64,000 nucleotides of DNA from assembly GCF_029674545.1 (NCBI RefSeq), contig NZ_CP121354.1, positions 2,551,001 through 2,615,000 of the forward strand. Direction: 5' to 3'. Made by a program: the position numbers and the translations under genes. Each line of letters opens with the position of its first letter. The first letter of the stretch is position 1. This stretch comes from Mesorhizobium sp. WSM4904. Lineage in GTDB: Bacteria; Pseudomonadota; Alphaproteobacteria; Rhizobiales; Rhizobiaceae. Below, in pieces: positions 1 to 8,479 of this stretch. Under the pieces are notes generated by a model. That model ran no database searches, was not told the DNA's origin, and saw only the letters and a list, made by a program, of their open reading frames with translations.

Positions 1-93
1 TGCCGTCGGTCGCGCGGGCTGCTTCTCAAATCACGATCCGGCCGCTATCTTGCCGACCGGGTGTCGCCGGTCGGGCACTGGCGTGGAGTTCAA

Positions 94-1032
94 TTGTTGA
101 CTGCGGTCAGTGTCATCATTCCAGCACATAACGCGTCGGCGACCGTCGCCGACACGCTGGCAACGTTGCGTCCGGAGGCCGAGGTCATCGGCGAAGTGAT
201 ACTGGTCGACGATTCCTCGACGGACAACACGGCGGCGGTGGCCGCGGATGCAGCCTCGCGACTGGCCTTGCCGCTCCGCATCATCCAGTCGAGCTGTCGG
301 GACGCGGGCGGCTCCCGCAACCTTGCGCTGGCCGCGGCACGCTTTCCCTGGATCTACATGATCGACGCGGACGATTTGCATCTCGATGGTGGATTGCGGG
401 CGCTGCTGTCCAAGACCAGGACAAAGCCAGGTGCGGATATGGTGGTCGGCGCCTACCGCCGACGAACCGACGGTCAGAACCGGCAGTTCAAAATGCCGTG
501 CGGCTATACGGCCGCGGGGCTCGCCAACGCATCCGCCTATCTGGCGGGCAGGGTGCGGTCGATCGCCGTCGGCAGCGCGCTGGTCTCGCGGCGCGCGGTC
601 GGCGATACGCGCTTTCCGACCGGGCTTGCCTATGATGAGGACACTTTGTTCTGGGCGCGGGTGATGAGCAAGGCATCGCTCGAGGTCGTGACGCAGCCCA
701 TCATGGTCTATTTCGTATCGTCGGGGCGCTCGGACGACCGCTTCACCATCAAGCCTGAGCGACGCTTCCTCGAATGGCGCCTGGCGCTGCGCGAACTCCT
801 CGAATGCGGCATCCCCAAATCATCGCTGAAGGCGCGGGAGGGTCTTGTCGCGCTCAAGATCGCCCGTGTCCACTACGCACGGGGCGATCTCGAAACGGCG
901 GCAAAATTCCTGGCGATTGCCAACGCCGCTCCCAAGGTCTCCGTCGATATCTGGCGCTGCATGCGCTATCGGCTGAAAATCGCGGCGTGGCGTCGTTTCT
1001 CCGACCATCAAATCCAGCTGCAAAGTGCGTGA
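94..1032 (+). CDS. Glycosyltransferase family 2
   Basis: A GT-A fold glycosyltransferase, likely transferring a sugar to a surface polysaccharide or glycolipid in the cytoplasm. The N-terminus carries the family 2 opening (VSVIIPAHN), then LVDDSSTDN and the metal-binding acidic motif MIDADD near residue 95. The frame is open to the left edge of the window, so the start is a choice. I favour TTG at 94 or 97 because GGAG at 85-88 sits just upstream and the GT2 core begins right after; GTG at 61 is the alternative and has no obvious ribosome site. The stop overlaps the next start (TGATG), so the genes are probably translationally coupled. Donor and acceptor cannot be read from sequence. Confidence 0.85.
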   Translation: MLTAVSVIIPAHNASATVADTLATLRPEAEVIGEVILVDDSSTDNTAAVAADAASRLALPLRIIQSSCRDAGGSRNLALAAARFPWIYMIDADDLHLDGGLRALLSKTRTKPGADMVVGAYRRRTDGQNRQFKMPCGYTAAGLANASAYLAGRVRSIAVGSALVSRRAVGDTRFPTGLAYDEDTLFWARVMSKASLEVVTQPIMVYFVSSGRSDDRFTIKPERRFLEWRLALRELLECGIPKSSLKAREGLVALKIARVHYARGDLETAAKFLAIANAAPKVSVDIWRCMRYRLKIAAWRRFSDHQIQLQSA

Positions 1033-1904
1033 TGGCCGATGGGCCCGAGCTCGCAGTTGTGGTCATCGGTTTTCGGGCGCCAGCTGAGCTGGTGGCGGCG
1101 GTGAGGTCTCTGCTTGCCCAGAACATTCCGATCGAGGTCGTGGTCGTGAATTCCGGCGGGGGGAATGCCCAGGCGCTTCTGGCCGACGCCGGGCTCGCTG
1201 TGCCTGTCATCGAATTCGAGCAGAGGCTGTTCGCCGGCGCAGCGAGAAATAGCGGCATAGCGGCTACGAAGGCTCCTTTCGTCGCCTTTCTCGCGGATGA
1301 TTGCCTGGCCTGCCCGCGATGGGCCGAAGTCCGGCTGCGGCATCATCGGGAAGGCGCAGCGACTGTCGCGAGCGCCGTCGTCAACAGCCACCCGCGCAAC
1401 CTGGTCGCTTGCGCGGCGCATCTCGTTACCTACATGCGACGCCTGCCTGGCCTCCCCGACGAAAAGGCCCAGCGCTACGGCGTTTCCTTCGACCGTAGAC
1501 TGTTCGATCAATACGGATTGTTCGATGAGCGACTGGCGTCGGGAGAAGACACCGAATTCATGGCCAGGTTGCCTGAGGCGATGCGGCCGGTCTGGGAACC
1601 GCGTATCCTCACCATCCATCGCAACGAGACGCGCCTGCTCGACATGCTGGCCGACCAGTATCGGCGTGGACGCCGCTACGGCGCCTATCTCGGGTCCGTC
1701 GATGCCGAAAGACCGCAGCGCCCCTTTCGCAAGGTGTTCCGCGACCGACGCAACGTCGCCAAGCTGGCGAGAGCGGGGCTGTCCGGAACGGAGAGGACTT
1801 TCGCGATGATGTCGCTGCCGATCGTGTGGCTGGCGTTGTTCGCCAAATCGCTCGGAGCCGTCGCCGGCGCCAAATATGGCGACAAGGCGGGCCGACGCCA
1901 ATGA
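1032..1904 (+). CDS. Glycosyltransferase family 2
   Basis: A second GT2-type enzyme of about 290 residues. The start ATG shares its A with the TGA of the preceding gene, and its own stop overlaps the next ATG (ATGA), which makes this the middle of a tight three-gene unit. Visible family features are the N-terminal beta strand LAVVVIGFRAP, the segment FAGAARNSGIAATKAPFVAFLADD in which the acidic pair binds metal-nucleotide, and a C-terminal half with GEDTEF, the usual ED motif of the acceptor site. The C-terminus has a hydrophobic stretch (MMSLPIVWLALFAKSLGAV) that could anchor it to the membrane. Substrate unknown. Confidence 0.85.
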   Translation: MADGPELAVVVIGFRAPAELVAAVRSLLAQNIPIEVVVVNSGGGNAQALLADAGLAVPVIEFEQRLFAGAARNSGIAATKAPFVAFLADDCLACPRWAEVRLRHHREGAATVASAVVNSHPRNLVACAAHLVTYMRRLPGLPDEKAQRYGVSFDRRLFDQYGLFDERLASGEDTEFMARLPEAMRPVWEPRILTIHRNETRLLDMLADQYRRGRRYGAYLGSVDAERPQRPFRKVFRDRRNVAKLARAGLSGTERTFAMMSLPIVWLALFAKSLGAVAGAKYGDKAGRRQ

Positions 1905-2644
1905 TCACCGTCGAGATGAAGCAGCCGCGTCGGCGACGCGGCCGATGGCTTTGGTCGCGGCAAAGGATCATCGCCGTCTTCAGCTATCGGTACGACGCGC
2001 ATCTGGTGCCCGACCTCCTTGCCAATCTCGACCCTATCGTCGATGGCTGGATCGCCTATGACGACAGGGCAACGGATGAGATTTTCAGCAGCGAACCGCG
2101 AAGACGGCGCGCGCTTATCGCCGCAGCCCATGAGGCGGGCGCCGATTGGGTTCTGGCAATGGACCCCGCCGAAAGGATGGAAAATGCCGTCGCCGGCCGT
2201 ATCGGCCAACTGACCGGCGGATCCAGACGCATCGTCTGGGGTTTTCACTGCCGGGAGATGTACACGCCGACAAGCTACAGGATCGACGGAACCTGGGGCC
2301 GGAAGATGCAGCACAGGCTTTTCGGCGCCTACCATCCGGATCGGTACCGGTCGAAGGATCTCCATGGCGCCTGGTTCCCCGAGGACCTCGGTCTCAAGCT
2401 CAGGGACAGCGGTCTCAACCTCTATCATTTGAAGATGATCGAGCCGAAACGGCGCGCGGCGCGTCGGGATCTCTACAACCGTCTCGATCCCGATCGCCGG
2501 TTGCAAGAGATCGGCTACGACTATCTGGCGGACGAAACCGGAGCGGTTCTCGAGACGATACCGGCCGGGCGAAATTATTTTCCCGCCCATGCCGACAACG
2601 GCGGGCTCTGGATGGCGGATGTGTCGGCCAACAGGCAGGGCTGA
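1901..2644 (+). CDS. Putative glycosyltransferase-like protein
   Basis: A 247-residue protein starting at an ATG that overlaps the previous stop. It has a strand IIAVFSYRYDAHLVPDLLANL followed by GWIAYDDRATDE and then a long helix ending in GADWVLAMDPAERME. That order resembles the nucleotide-binding half of GT-A enzymes that open with a short beta strand and end with an acidic WVLxxDxDE-type motif. The second acidic residue of a classic DxD is replaced (MDPAE), so activity is uncertain. The coupling with two clear GT2 genes is the main reason to call it a glycosyltransferase. Fold assignment is by inspection only. Confidence 0.6.
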   Translation: MITVEMKQPRRRRGRWLWSRQRIIAVFSYRYDAHLVPDLLANLDPIVDGWIAYDDRATDEIFSSEPRRRRALIAAAHEAGADWVLAMDPAERMENAVAGRIGQLTGGSRRIVWGFHCREMYTPTSYRIDGTWGRKMQHRLFGAYHPDRYRSKDLHGAWFPEDLGLKLRDSGLNLYHLKMIEPKRRAARRDLYNRLDPDRRLQEIGYDYLADETGAVLETIPAGRNYFPAHADNGGLWMADVSANRQG

Positions 2645-2730
2645 GGGCTGTCCCCAAGGAAGCAACAAACAAGCACGGAACCAGCAGCCCGCTGTGCGGC
2701 TTATCCACGGACACGTTCCGTGGAGCCATC

Positions 2731-3822
2731 ATGCTGCAGCGATCACACCCGTCCCCCGGCCGTTCGGCTAGCGCGGACGAAGCCCGCGAGAACGGTGCGC
2801 AAAATTCGGCCGAGCGCGCGTCGCTCAGCTATGTCAGCGATGCCGATCCCGGCATTCGCCGATTGAGAAAAGGTAAGGGATTTCGTTACGTCGACCCGAA
2901 CGGGAAACCGGTGACCGCACCGACGCTTGACCGCATCAAGGCGATCGTCATCCCGCCGGCGTGGACCGATGTGTGGATCTCGCCCGATCCGAACGGCCAT
3001 ATCCAGGCGACCGGCCGGGATCAACGCCGACGCAAGCAGTACCGCTATCACCCGCAATGGACGGAGGAACGGGACGGCGTCAAATTTTCCAGTCTTGTCG
3101 CTTTTGCCGAGGCGCTGCCTAACCTCCGGCGCCGGATCGATGCCGACCTGCGGCGGCACGGGCTGCCGCTGGAACGTGTAGTCGCTGCGATCGTTTGGCT
3201 GCTCGACAACACCATGATCCGCATCGGCAATGCCGCCTATGCCCGCGACAACAAGAGTTTCGGCCTAACCACTCTGCGCGACCGCCATGTCGAAATCACC
3301 GGCTCCAGCCTGCGCTTCGCCTTCAAGGGCAAATCCGGCAAGGAATGGAAGCTGAAGCTGGTCGATCGCCGCATAGCAAAGATCGTGCGCGGCGCGCAGG
3401 ACCTGCCCGGCCAGAAATTGTTCCAATATCTCGACGAAGACGGCGATCGGCGGCCGTTGCGGTCGGAGGACGTCAACCGCTACCTCCGCGAGGCGTCCGG
3501 CCCGGAGTTCAGCTCCAAGCATTTCCGCACCTGGGGTGGCACCATTCATGCGGTAGCGCTGTTTGCGCAAGCGGAGCTCCCAGAAAGCATGACCCAGCGA
3601 AAGCGGGTGATGAACGGCATCGTCGACAAGGTTGCTGAACGGCTCGGCAACACGCGAGCCGTCTGCCGCCGGTGCTACATCCACCCGCTCGTCTTCGAGG
3701 CGTGGGCGCAAGGCACGCTGCTCAGCGAAATGACCGAGGCCAACAAGCGAAAGCGTCTCATACCGGGCCTCGACGAGGAGGAGACGCTGGTGCTCAGATG
3801 GCTCGAGGCGCGCGGAGCCTGA
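2731..3822 (+). CDS. DNA topoisomerase IB (poxvirus type)
   Basis: A 363-residue type IB topoisomerase that relaxes supercoils by nicking one strand through a 3'-phosphotyrosine. Family features seen: an N-terminal domain with GKGFRYVDPNGKPV and IPPAWTDVWISP, then the catalytic domain with MIRIGNAAYARDNKSFGLTTL (first catalytic Arg region), FKGKSGKEW (catalytic Lys region), KHFRTWGGT (second Arg) and VCRRCYIHP, whose Tyr316 is the expected nucleophile. All catalytic positions appear present. ATG 2731 is preceded by GGAG at 2722-2725. The open frame continues upstream of this start, but that part overlaps the glycosyltransferase and has no family similarity. Such enzymes occur as accessory genes in many rhizobia. 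Confidence 0.93.
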   Translation: MLQRSHPSPGRSASADEARENGAQNSAERASLSYVSDADPGIRRLRKGKGFRYVDPNGKPVTAPTLDRIKAIVIPPAWTDVWISPDPNGHIQATGRDQRRRKQYRYHPQWTEERDGVKFSSLVAFAEALPNLRRRIDADLRRHGLPLERVVAAIVWLLDNTMIRIGNAAYARDNKSFGLTTLRDRHVEITGSSLRFAFKGKSGKEWKLKLVDRRIAKIVRGAQDLPGQKLFQYLDEDGDRRPLRSEDVNRYLREASGPEFSSKHFRTWGGTIHAVALFAQAELPESMTQRKRVMNGIVDKVAERLGNTRAVCRRCYIHPLVFEAWAQGTLLSEMTEANKRKRLIPGLDEEETLVLRWLEARGA

Positions 3823-3883
3823 CGAACGGTAGGCGGCCGAGGGTAAGCCCGTGATCGCCCTACAAATATTTTTATCGACGTTG

Positions 3884-3910
3884 TGTCGGGAAGGGTCCTA
3901 CTGTCGCGTC
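3884..3910 (+). promoter_or_regulatory. Candidate ECF42-type promoter
   Basis: TGTCGG at 3884-3889 and CGTC at 3907-3910, 17 bases apart, lie 24 bases upstream of the YciI start. From memory, the ECF42 group in Streptomyces uses TGTCGA and CGTC-like boxes, and such sigma factors commonly transcribe their own YciI-sigma operon. The fit is by eye; no transcript data support it. Confidence 0.45.
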
Positions 3911-3934
3911 CTTTGATACGGAAAGGACCAGACC

Positions 3935-4309
3935 ATGCTCTATGCCATCCTCTGCTACGCCTCCGAAGACGTCGTCTGCTCCTGGAGCAAGGAACAAGAC
4001 GACGAGGTGATGGCAAAGCTCCTCAACGTACAGGACAAATACGCCAAGGCAGGCCGGCTGGGACCGGTGGCGCGTCTCTTGCCGACCACCGCAGCGACGA
4101 CTCTCCGCAAGGTCAAGGGCGAATCGATGGTGCTCGATGGGCCTTTCGCCGAGACCAAGGAGCAGTTCCTCGGCTTCTACACGCTCGAATGCCAAGACTT
4201 GGATGAGGCTGTCGAGTTCGCCCGCGAGCTCTCCGAGGTCAATCCGAGCGGCGGCTCCTACGAGATCAGGCCGATCTCCGTCTTCAATCCGACCAAGGTT
4301 CCCGCATGA
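3935..4309 (+). CDS. YciI/DGPF-domain protein
   Basis: A 124-residue protein of the YCII-related family, a small dimeric ferredoxin-like fold. The family signature VLDGPFAETKEQFLGFYTLE is present at about residues 67-86, with the usual SYEIRPI C-terminal strand. These proteins are almost always encoded beside ECF42-type sigma factors, as here: its stop overlaps the sigma start (ATGA). Its biochemical role is not established; a partner or ligand sensor for the sigma factor is a reasonable inference. AAAGGA upstream provides a ribosome site, and the gene is the first of a two-gene operon. Confidence 0.9.
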   Translation: MLYAILCYASEDVVCSWSKEQDDEVMAKLLNVQDKYAKAGRLGPVARLLPTTAATTLRKVKGESMVLDGPFAETKEQFLGFYTLECQDLDEAVEFARELSEVNPSGGSYEIRPISVFNPTKVPA

Positions 4310-5580
4310 CCGACCTGGCCTGGATCAGCAATGCGATCAGCACCGCCCGTCCGCAGGCGATGGGCGCGCTGCTGCGCTATTTCCGCGACCTCGATGCCGC
4401 GGAAGAAGCTTTCCAGGATGCTTGCCTGAGGGCATTGAAGAATTGGCCGAAGAACGGTCCGCCGCGCGATCCGGCGGCCTGGCTGATCTTCGTTGGCCGC
4501 AACAGCGGCATCGACGCCGTGCGCAAGCGCGCCAAGCAGGCGCCGATGCCGGAAGAGGACCAGATTTCCGATCTCGAGGATGCCGAAGGCGATATGGCCG
4601 AGCGGCTGGACGGCGCGCATTATCGCGACGATATCCTGCGGCTCCTGTTCATCTGCTGCCATCCCGACCTGCCGGCGACGCAGCAGATCGCGGTCGCGCT
4701 GCGCATCGTCTCCGGCCTGACCGTCAAGCAGATCGCGCGCGCCTTTCTCGTCGGAGAGAGCGCCATGGAGCAGCGTATCACCCGCGCCAAGGCGCGCATT
4801 GCGGACGCCGGCGTGCCGTTCGAGACGCCCGGCGCGGTCGAGCGCTCCGAGCGCCTCGCGGCGGTTGCGGCCATGGTCTATCTCATCTTCAACGAGGGCT
4901 ATTCGACCAATGGCGGCGAGGCGCCGGCCCGCGCGCCGCTTTGCGAGGAAGCGATCCGGCTCGCCCGGCTGCTGCTCAGGCTGTTTCAGCAGGAACCGGA
5001 GATCATGGGGCTGACCGCGCTGCTTTTGCTGCAGCATGCGCGCGCGCCGGCGCGTTTCGACGAGAATGGCGAGATCGTGCTGCTCGAGGACCAGGACCGG
5101 TCGCTCTGGAGCCGCAAGATGATCGACGAGGGCCTGGCCCTGGTCGACAAGGCGCTCCGCCACCGCAAGCCCGGTCCCTACCAGGTGCAGGCGGCGATCG
5201 CGGCGCTGCATGCGCGTGCGGCAACGCCCGAGGACACGGACTGGACAGAGATCGACCTGCTTTACGGCCTGCTCGAGCAGATGCAGCCGTCGCCGGTGGT
5301 GACGCTCAACCGCGCCGTTGCGGTAAGCAAGGTGCGCGGGCCGGAGGCCGCGCTCGCCATGATCGAGCCGCTGGAAGACCGGCTGTCCGGCTATTTCCAC
5401 TTCTTCGGCCTGAGGGGTGGCCTGTTGATGCAGCTTGGCCGGGACGAGGAGGCGCGCGTCGCCTTCGACCGCGCCATCGCGCTAGCCAACACCGCCGCCG
5501 AGGCCGCTCATATCCGCATGCATATCGACCGGCTGATCAAGGAAAGCGGCCAGCGGACCTCCGCCAAAAAAGCGCACTGA
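4306..5580 (+). CDS. ECF42-type RNA polymerase sigma factor
   Basis: A 424-residue sigma factor, roughly twice the length of a normal ECF sigma. Region 2 lies near residues 10-80 (ALLRYFRDLDAAEEAFQDACLRAL), region 4 near 115-165 (LRIVSGLTVKQIARAFLVGESAMEQRITRAKARI). The long C-terminal extension carries the group hallmarks YLIFNEGYSTNGGEAPAR, TLNRAVAVSKVRGPEAAL and a TPR-like end. No anti-sigma gene is adjacent. In this group the C-terminal extension is thought to control activity in place of an anti-sigma factor. Start codon overlaps the YciI stop, so the two are coupled. Target genes in this window are unknown apart from the probable own promoter. Confidence 0.92.
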   Translation: MTDLAWISNAISTARPQAMGALLRYFRDLDAAEEAFQDACLRALKNWPKNGPPRDPAAWLIFVGRNSGIDAVRKRAKQAPMPEEDQISDLEDAEGDMAERLDGAHYRDDILRLLFICCHPDLPATQQIAVALRIVSGLTVKQIARAFLVGESAMEQRITRAKARIADAGVPFETPGAVERSERLAAVAAMVYLIFNEGYSTNGGEAPARAPLCEEAIRLARLLLRLFQQEPEIMGLTALLLLQHARAPARFDENGEIVLLEDQDRSLWSRKMIDEGLALVDKALRHRKPGPYQVQAAIAALHARAATPEDTDWTEIDLLYGLLEQMQPSPVVTLNRAVAVSKVRGPEAALAMIEPLEDRLSGYFHFFGLRGGLLMQLGRDEEARVAFDRAIALANTAAEAAHIRMHIDRLIKESGQRTSAKKAH

Positions 5581-5764
5581 TCCGCCGATTCGCCGGCTGG
5601 CCCAATTTTGCGCGCCGGGCTTGGACCATGCCGGGGTGGCGGTTTTTCCCTGAAACGAGTAATGCCACGCATCAAAGGCGCCCGGACGTGCCCATGGCGC
5701 GCCAAGACGTGGCGCAAGGCTTCGACGCTCGCCATATCCAAGGCGGGATCTGAAAGGGATAAAA

Positions 5765-7279
5765 ATGACGATAGCGAAGGAAACGGCCTCACTTCTGGAG
5801 AAACTGGCTGTCGCCAAGGACGCGCTTGCCGGCGGCGAACTCATCGTGCGCAGCCCGGTTACGGGCGAGCAGATCGCGGCGTTGAAGTCGATTTCGGCGG
5901 CCGATGCCGGCAAGGCCATCGATGCCGCGCACAAGGCCTTCCAGGCCTGGCGGCTGGTGCCGGGGCCGAAGCGCGGCGAGCTGGTGCGCCTGCTCGGCGA
6001 AGAATTGCGCGCGCACAAGGCGGAGCTTGGCCGGCTGGTGTCGATCGAAGTCGGGAAGATCCCGTCCGAGGGCCTCGGCGAAGTGCAGGAGATGATCGAC
6101 ATTTGCGATTTCGCCGTCGGCCTTTCCCGCCAGCTCTACGGTCTGACCATCGCCACCGAGCGTCCCGGACACCGCATGATGGAGACCTGGCATCCGCTCG
6201 GCGTCGTCGGCGTGATCTCGGCCTTCAATTTCCCGGTCGCGGTGTGGTCGTGGAACGCGGCGCTTGCGCTCGTCTGCGGCGACGCGGTGGTGTGGAAGCC
6301 GTCGGAAAAGACGCCGCTGACGGCGCTTGCCTGCGAGGCGATCTTCACGCGTGCCGCCAAGCGTTTCGGCGCCGATGCGCCGGAGGGCCTGCTTCAGGTG
6401 CTGATCGGCGACCGTGCCGTCGGCGAGGTGCTGGTCGACCATCCGAAGGTGCCGCTGGTTTCGGCTACCGGCTCGACCCGCATGGGCCGCGAGGTCGGTC
6501 CGCGGCTCGCCAAGCGCTTTGCGCGCGCGGTGCTGGAACTCGGCGGCAACAATGCCGGCATCGTCTGCCCGACCGCCGATCTCGACATGGCGCTGCGCGC
6601 CATTGCGTTCGGCGCCATGGGCACGGCCGGGCAGCGCTGCACGACGCTCAGGCGCCTGTTCGTGCATGAGAGCGTCTACGACGCGCTGCTGCCGCGCCTG
6701 AAGAAGGCCTATCAGAGCGTCTCGGTCGGCAATCCGCTGGAGACGTCGGCGCTGGTCGGTCCGCTGATCGACAAGACCGCCTTCGACAACATGCAGAAGG
6801 CGCTCAAGGAGGCGCAGGCGCATGGCGGCAAGGTGACCGGCGGCGCGCGGTTCGAGAACGGGCACCCGGACGCCTACTACGTCCATCCTGCGCTGGTCGA
6901 GATGCCTGCCCAAGTCTCGCCGGTGACGGAAGAGACCTTCGCGCCGATCCTCTATGTGATGAAATATTCCGATTTCGACGAGGCGCTCGAGGCGCACAAT
7001 GCGGTGGGCGCCGGCCTGTCGTCGTCGATCTTCACGCGTGACCTGCAGGAATCGGAACGCTTCCTCGGCGTCGACGGTTCGGACTGCGGCATCGCCAACG
7101 TCAATATCGGCACCTCGGGCGCCGAGATCGGCGGCGCGTTCGGCGGCGAGAAGGAAACCGGCGGCGGTCGCGAGAGCGGCTCGGACGCCTGGAAGGCCTA
7201 TATGCGGCGCGCCACCAACACGGTGAACTTCTCCAAGGCGCTGCCGCTGGCGCAGGGCGTGTCGTTCGATATCGACTGA
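5765..7279 (+). CDS. amaB: L-piperidine-6-carboxylate/alpha-aminoadipic semialdehyde dehydrogenase (ALDH7 family)
   Basis: A 504-residue NAD-dependent aldehyde dehydrogenase of the antiquitin (ALDH7) family, which oxidises alpha-aminoadipic semialdehyde (in equilibrium with piperideine-6-carboxylate) to alpha-aminoadipate in lysine catabolism. Seen: the Rossmann region with GVISAFNFPVAVWSWN, KPSEKTPLTA, the glutamate motif LELGGNNAGIV, the catalytic cysteine in GTAGQRCTTLRR and the family-specific C-terminus NIGTSGAEIGGAFGGEKETGGGRESGSD. AAAGGGAT precedes the ATG. It stands alone on this strand with 184 bases upstream, and the convergent regulator-like gene begins 44 bases after it ends. In proteobacteria this gene is often beside a lysine 6-dehydrogenase or aminotransferase; none is adjacent here. 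Confidence 0.88.
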   Translation: MTIAKETASLLEKLAVAKDALAGGELIVRSPVTGEQIAALKSISAADAGKAIDAAHKAFQAWRLVPGPKRGELVRLLGEELRAHKAELGRLVSIEVGKIPSEGLGEVQEMIDICDFAVGLSRQLYGLTIATERPGHRMMETWHPLGVVGVISAFNFPVAVWSWNAALALVCGDAVVWKPSEKTPLTALACEAIFTRAAKRFGADAPEGLLQVLIGDRAVGEVLVDHPKVPLVSATGSTRMGREVGPRLAKRFARAVLELGGNNAGIVCPTADLDMALRAIAFGAMGTAGQRCTTLRRLFVHESVYDALLPRLKKAYQSVSVGNPLETSALVGPLIDKTAFDNMQKALKEAQAHGGKVTGGARFENGHPDAYYVHPALVEMPAQVSPVTEETFAPILYVMKYSDFDEALEAHNAVGAGLSSSIFTRDLQESERFLGVDGSDCGIANVNIGTSGAEIGGAFGGEKETGGGRESGSDAWKAYMRRATNTVNFSKALPLAQGVSFDID

Positions 7280-7323
7280 GGGTACCATCGCCGGCTGAGG
7301 CTGAGATGTAAGCGCTGCTGCGC

Positions 7324-8214
7324 TCAGCCTTCGCCCGCGGAAAAGCAGGCAGCGAAGGCCGCGTCGATAATGGCGAGCTTGGCTGCCTGAACGGCCATGT
7401 ACTCGTCGAAGAACTGCCGCGAGACCCACATTACGGAATGTCCGCGCTGGCCGACCCAGCCGATGCTGCCGAGCGCTTCGGCGTCATGCAGCTTTCGCGC
7501 CAGATGGGTGCGCGACAGCTTCAGCCAATGCGCGAACTCGCTGATCGAAATGACGCTGGTCGGAATCTTGTCGAGGTTGGCATCCTCCGGATCGATGCCC
7601 GACATCAGCCAGTCCATGACGATACCGCCGTTGTTCAGCCAGATAAACAGGGAGAAGGTTCGTTCAGGTTCCCGCACCGGAACGGATGTCAGCAAGCCGT
7701 CGCAGATCAACGGCTGCAGCTTTGCCAGCATGTCGGGTCGCTCGAGGAAGGTCGCCAGCCGGTTTCCACCATCGATGCGATCGAGCGTCCTCAAATGGGC
7801 ATAAATCCAGTTGGTGAAGGTCTCGATGGTGGCCTCGGTCACCCGCAAGGGGTGGGCGCGGCCATCACCGCTCGGCGAAACATGTTCGGCGATGTTGTAG
7901 TGCAGCATTTCCTTGACGAACGCCTCGGCGGTGTTGCGGCTGGCGACCGAGTTCCGGCGCACGACCTCGATGAAACGCGCCACCGTCATGTCGGTGCGGC
8001 GGTCATTGGGGTCGCGCCTGAAATGCAGAGCGAGCCCGACATGGCCGAGCAGCCAGCGCTGCTGGGTGGCAAAGACGGCGGCAAGGCGCGGACTGGTTTC
8101 GTAGACATGGATGAGCGCGCGCGACTGTTCCTGCACACTGCGAAGTGCTTCAGGATGACTGGCGATTTCTTCGGCGCTCAGCGGCATTTCCTGCGGCACT
8201 CCATTCGATTCCAA
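7324..8214 (-). CDS. Unrecognised protein with a C-terminal HTH-like segment, possible regulator
   Basis: A protein of up to 296 residues I cannot place in a named family. It is soluble, without signal peptide or membrane segment. The C-terminal third contains ISISEFAHWLKLSRTHLARKLHDAEALGSIGW, whose spacing resembles a helix-turn-helix (SEFAHWLKLSRTHLARKL), and the middle is helical. The longest reading starts at TTG 8214; an in-frame ATG lies at 8187, and neither has a convincing ribosome site. It is convergent with the ALDH7 gene and divergent from the GNAT gene. Its place beside a lysine-catabolic dehydrogenase makes a transcription factor plausible, but that is inference. Confidence 0.6.
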   Translation of the reverse strand: MESNGVPQEMPLSAEEIASHPEALRSVQEQSRALIHVYETSPRLAAVFATQQRWLLGHVGLALHFRRDPNDRRTDMTVARFIEVVRRNSVASRNTAEAFVKEMLHYNIAEHVSPSGDGRAHPLRVTEATIETFTNWIYAHLRTLDRIDGGNRLATFLERPDMLAKLQPLICDGLLTSVPVREPERTFSLFIWLNNGGIVMDWLMSGIDPEDANLDKIPTSVISISEFAHWLKLSRTHLARKLHDAEALGSIGWVGQRGHSVMWVSRQFFDEYMAVQAAKLAIIDAAFAACFSAGEG

Positions 8215-8479
8215 GCAACGACAATGAAGATTTATAGCCTTCGCCGGTAGTGTCCAGTTTGCCTATTGGAACAACGGCAGATGTTTCGGCGCGTTCCTAG
8301 TTAACCCGTTGCGCTGGTTTCGAAAATCCGTCCCGACAATAGTCTGGACCGCAACCTTGCGCACGTGCCTTTCGCAGCGCGGCCGACCCGTCGCCGAAGC
8401 GTGGCCTTTGCAACGTTGCCGGCGACGCCCTATCGTGGCGGCTTGAAACCATCGCCTCAGGCCGCCGCCGAGTGAAACG

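Noticed and set aside
61..93. GTG at 61 as the start of the first glycosyltransferase
   Set aside because: It lacks a ribosome site and adds residues without GT2 similarity; TTG 94/97 with GGAG fits better, although it cannot be excluded.
1685..2668. 327-residue minus-strand frame over the third glycosyltransferase-like gene
   Set aside because: Its boundaries do not fit any spacing with neighbours, and the plus-strand reading is tied to the preceding gene by an ATGA overlap.
5789..7429. 546-residue frame opposite the ALDH7 gene
   Set aside because: It mirrors the codon pattern of a high-GC gene on the other strand, has no recognisable domain and no ribosome site.
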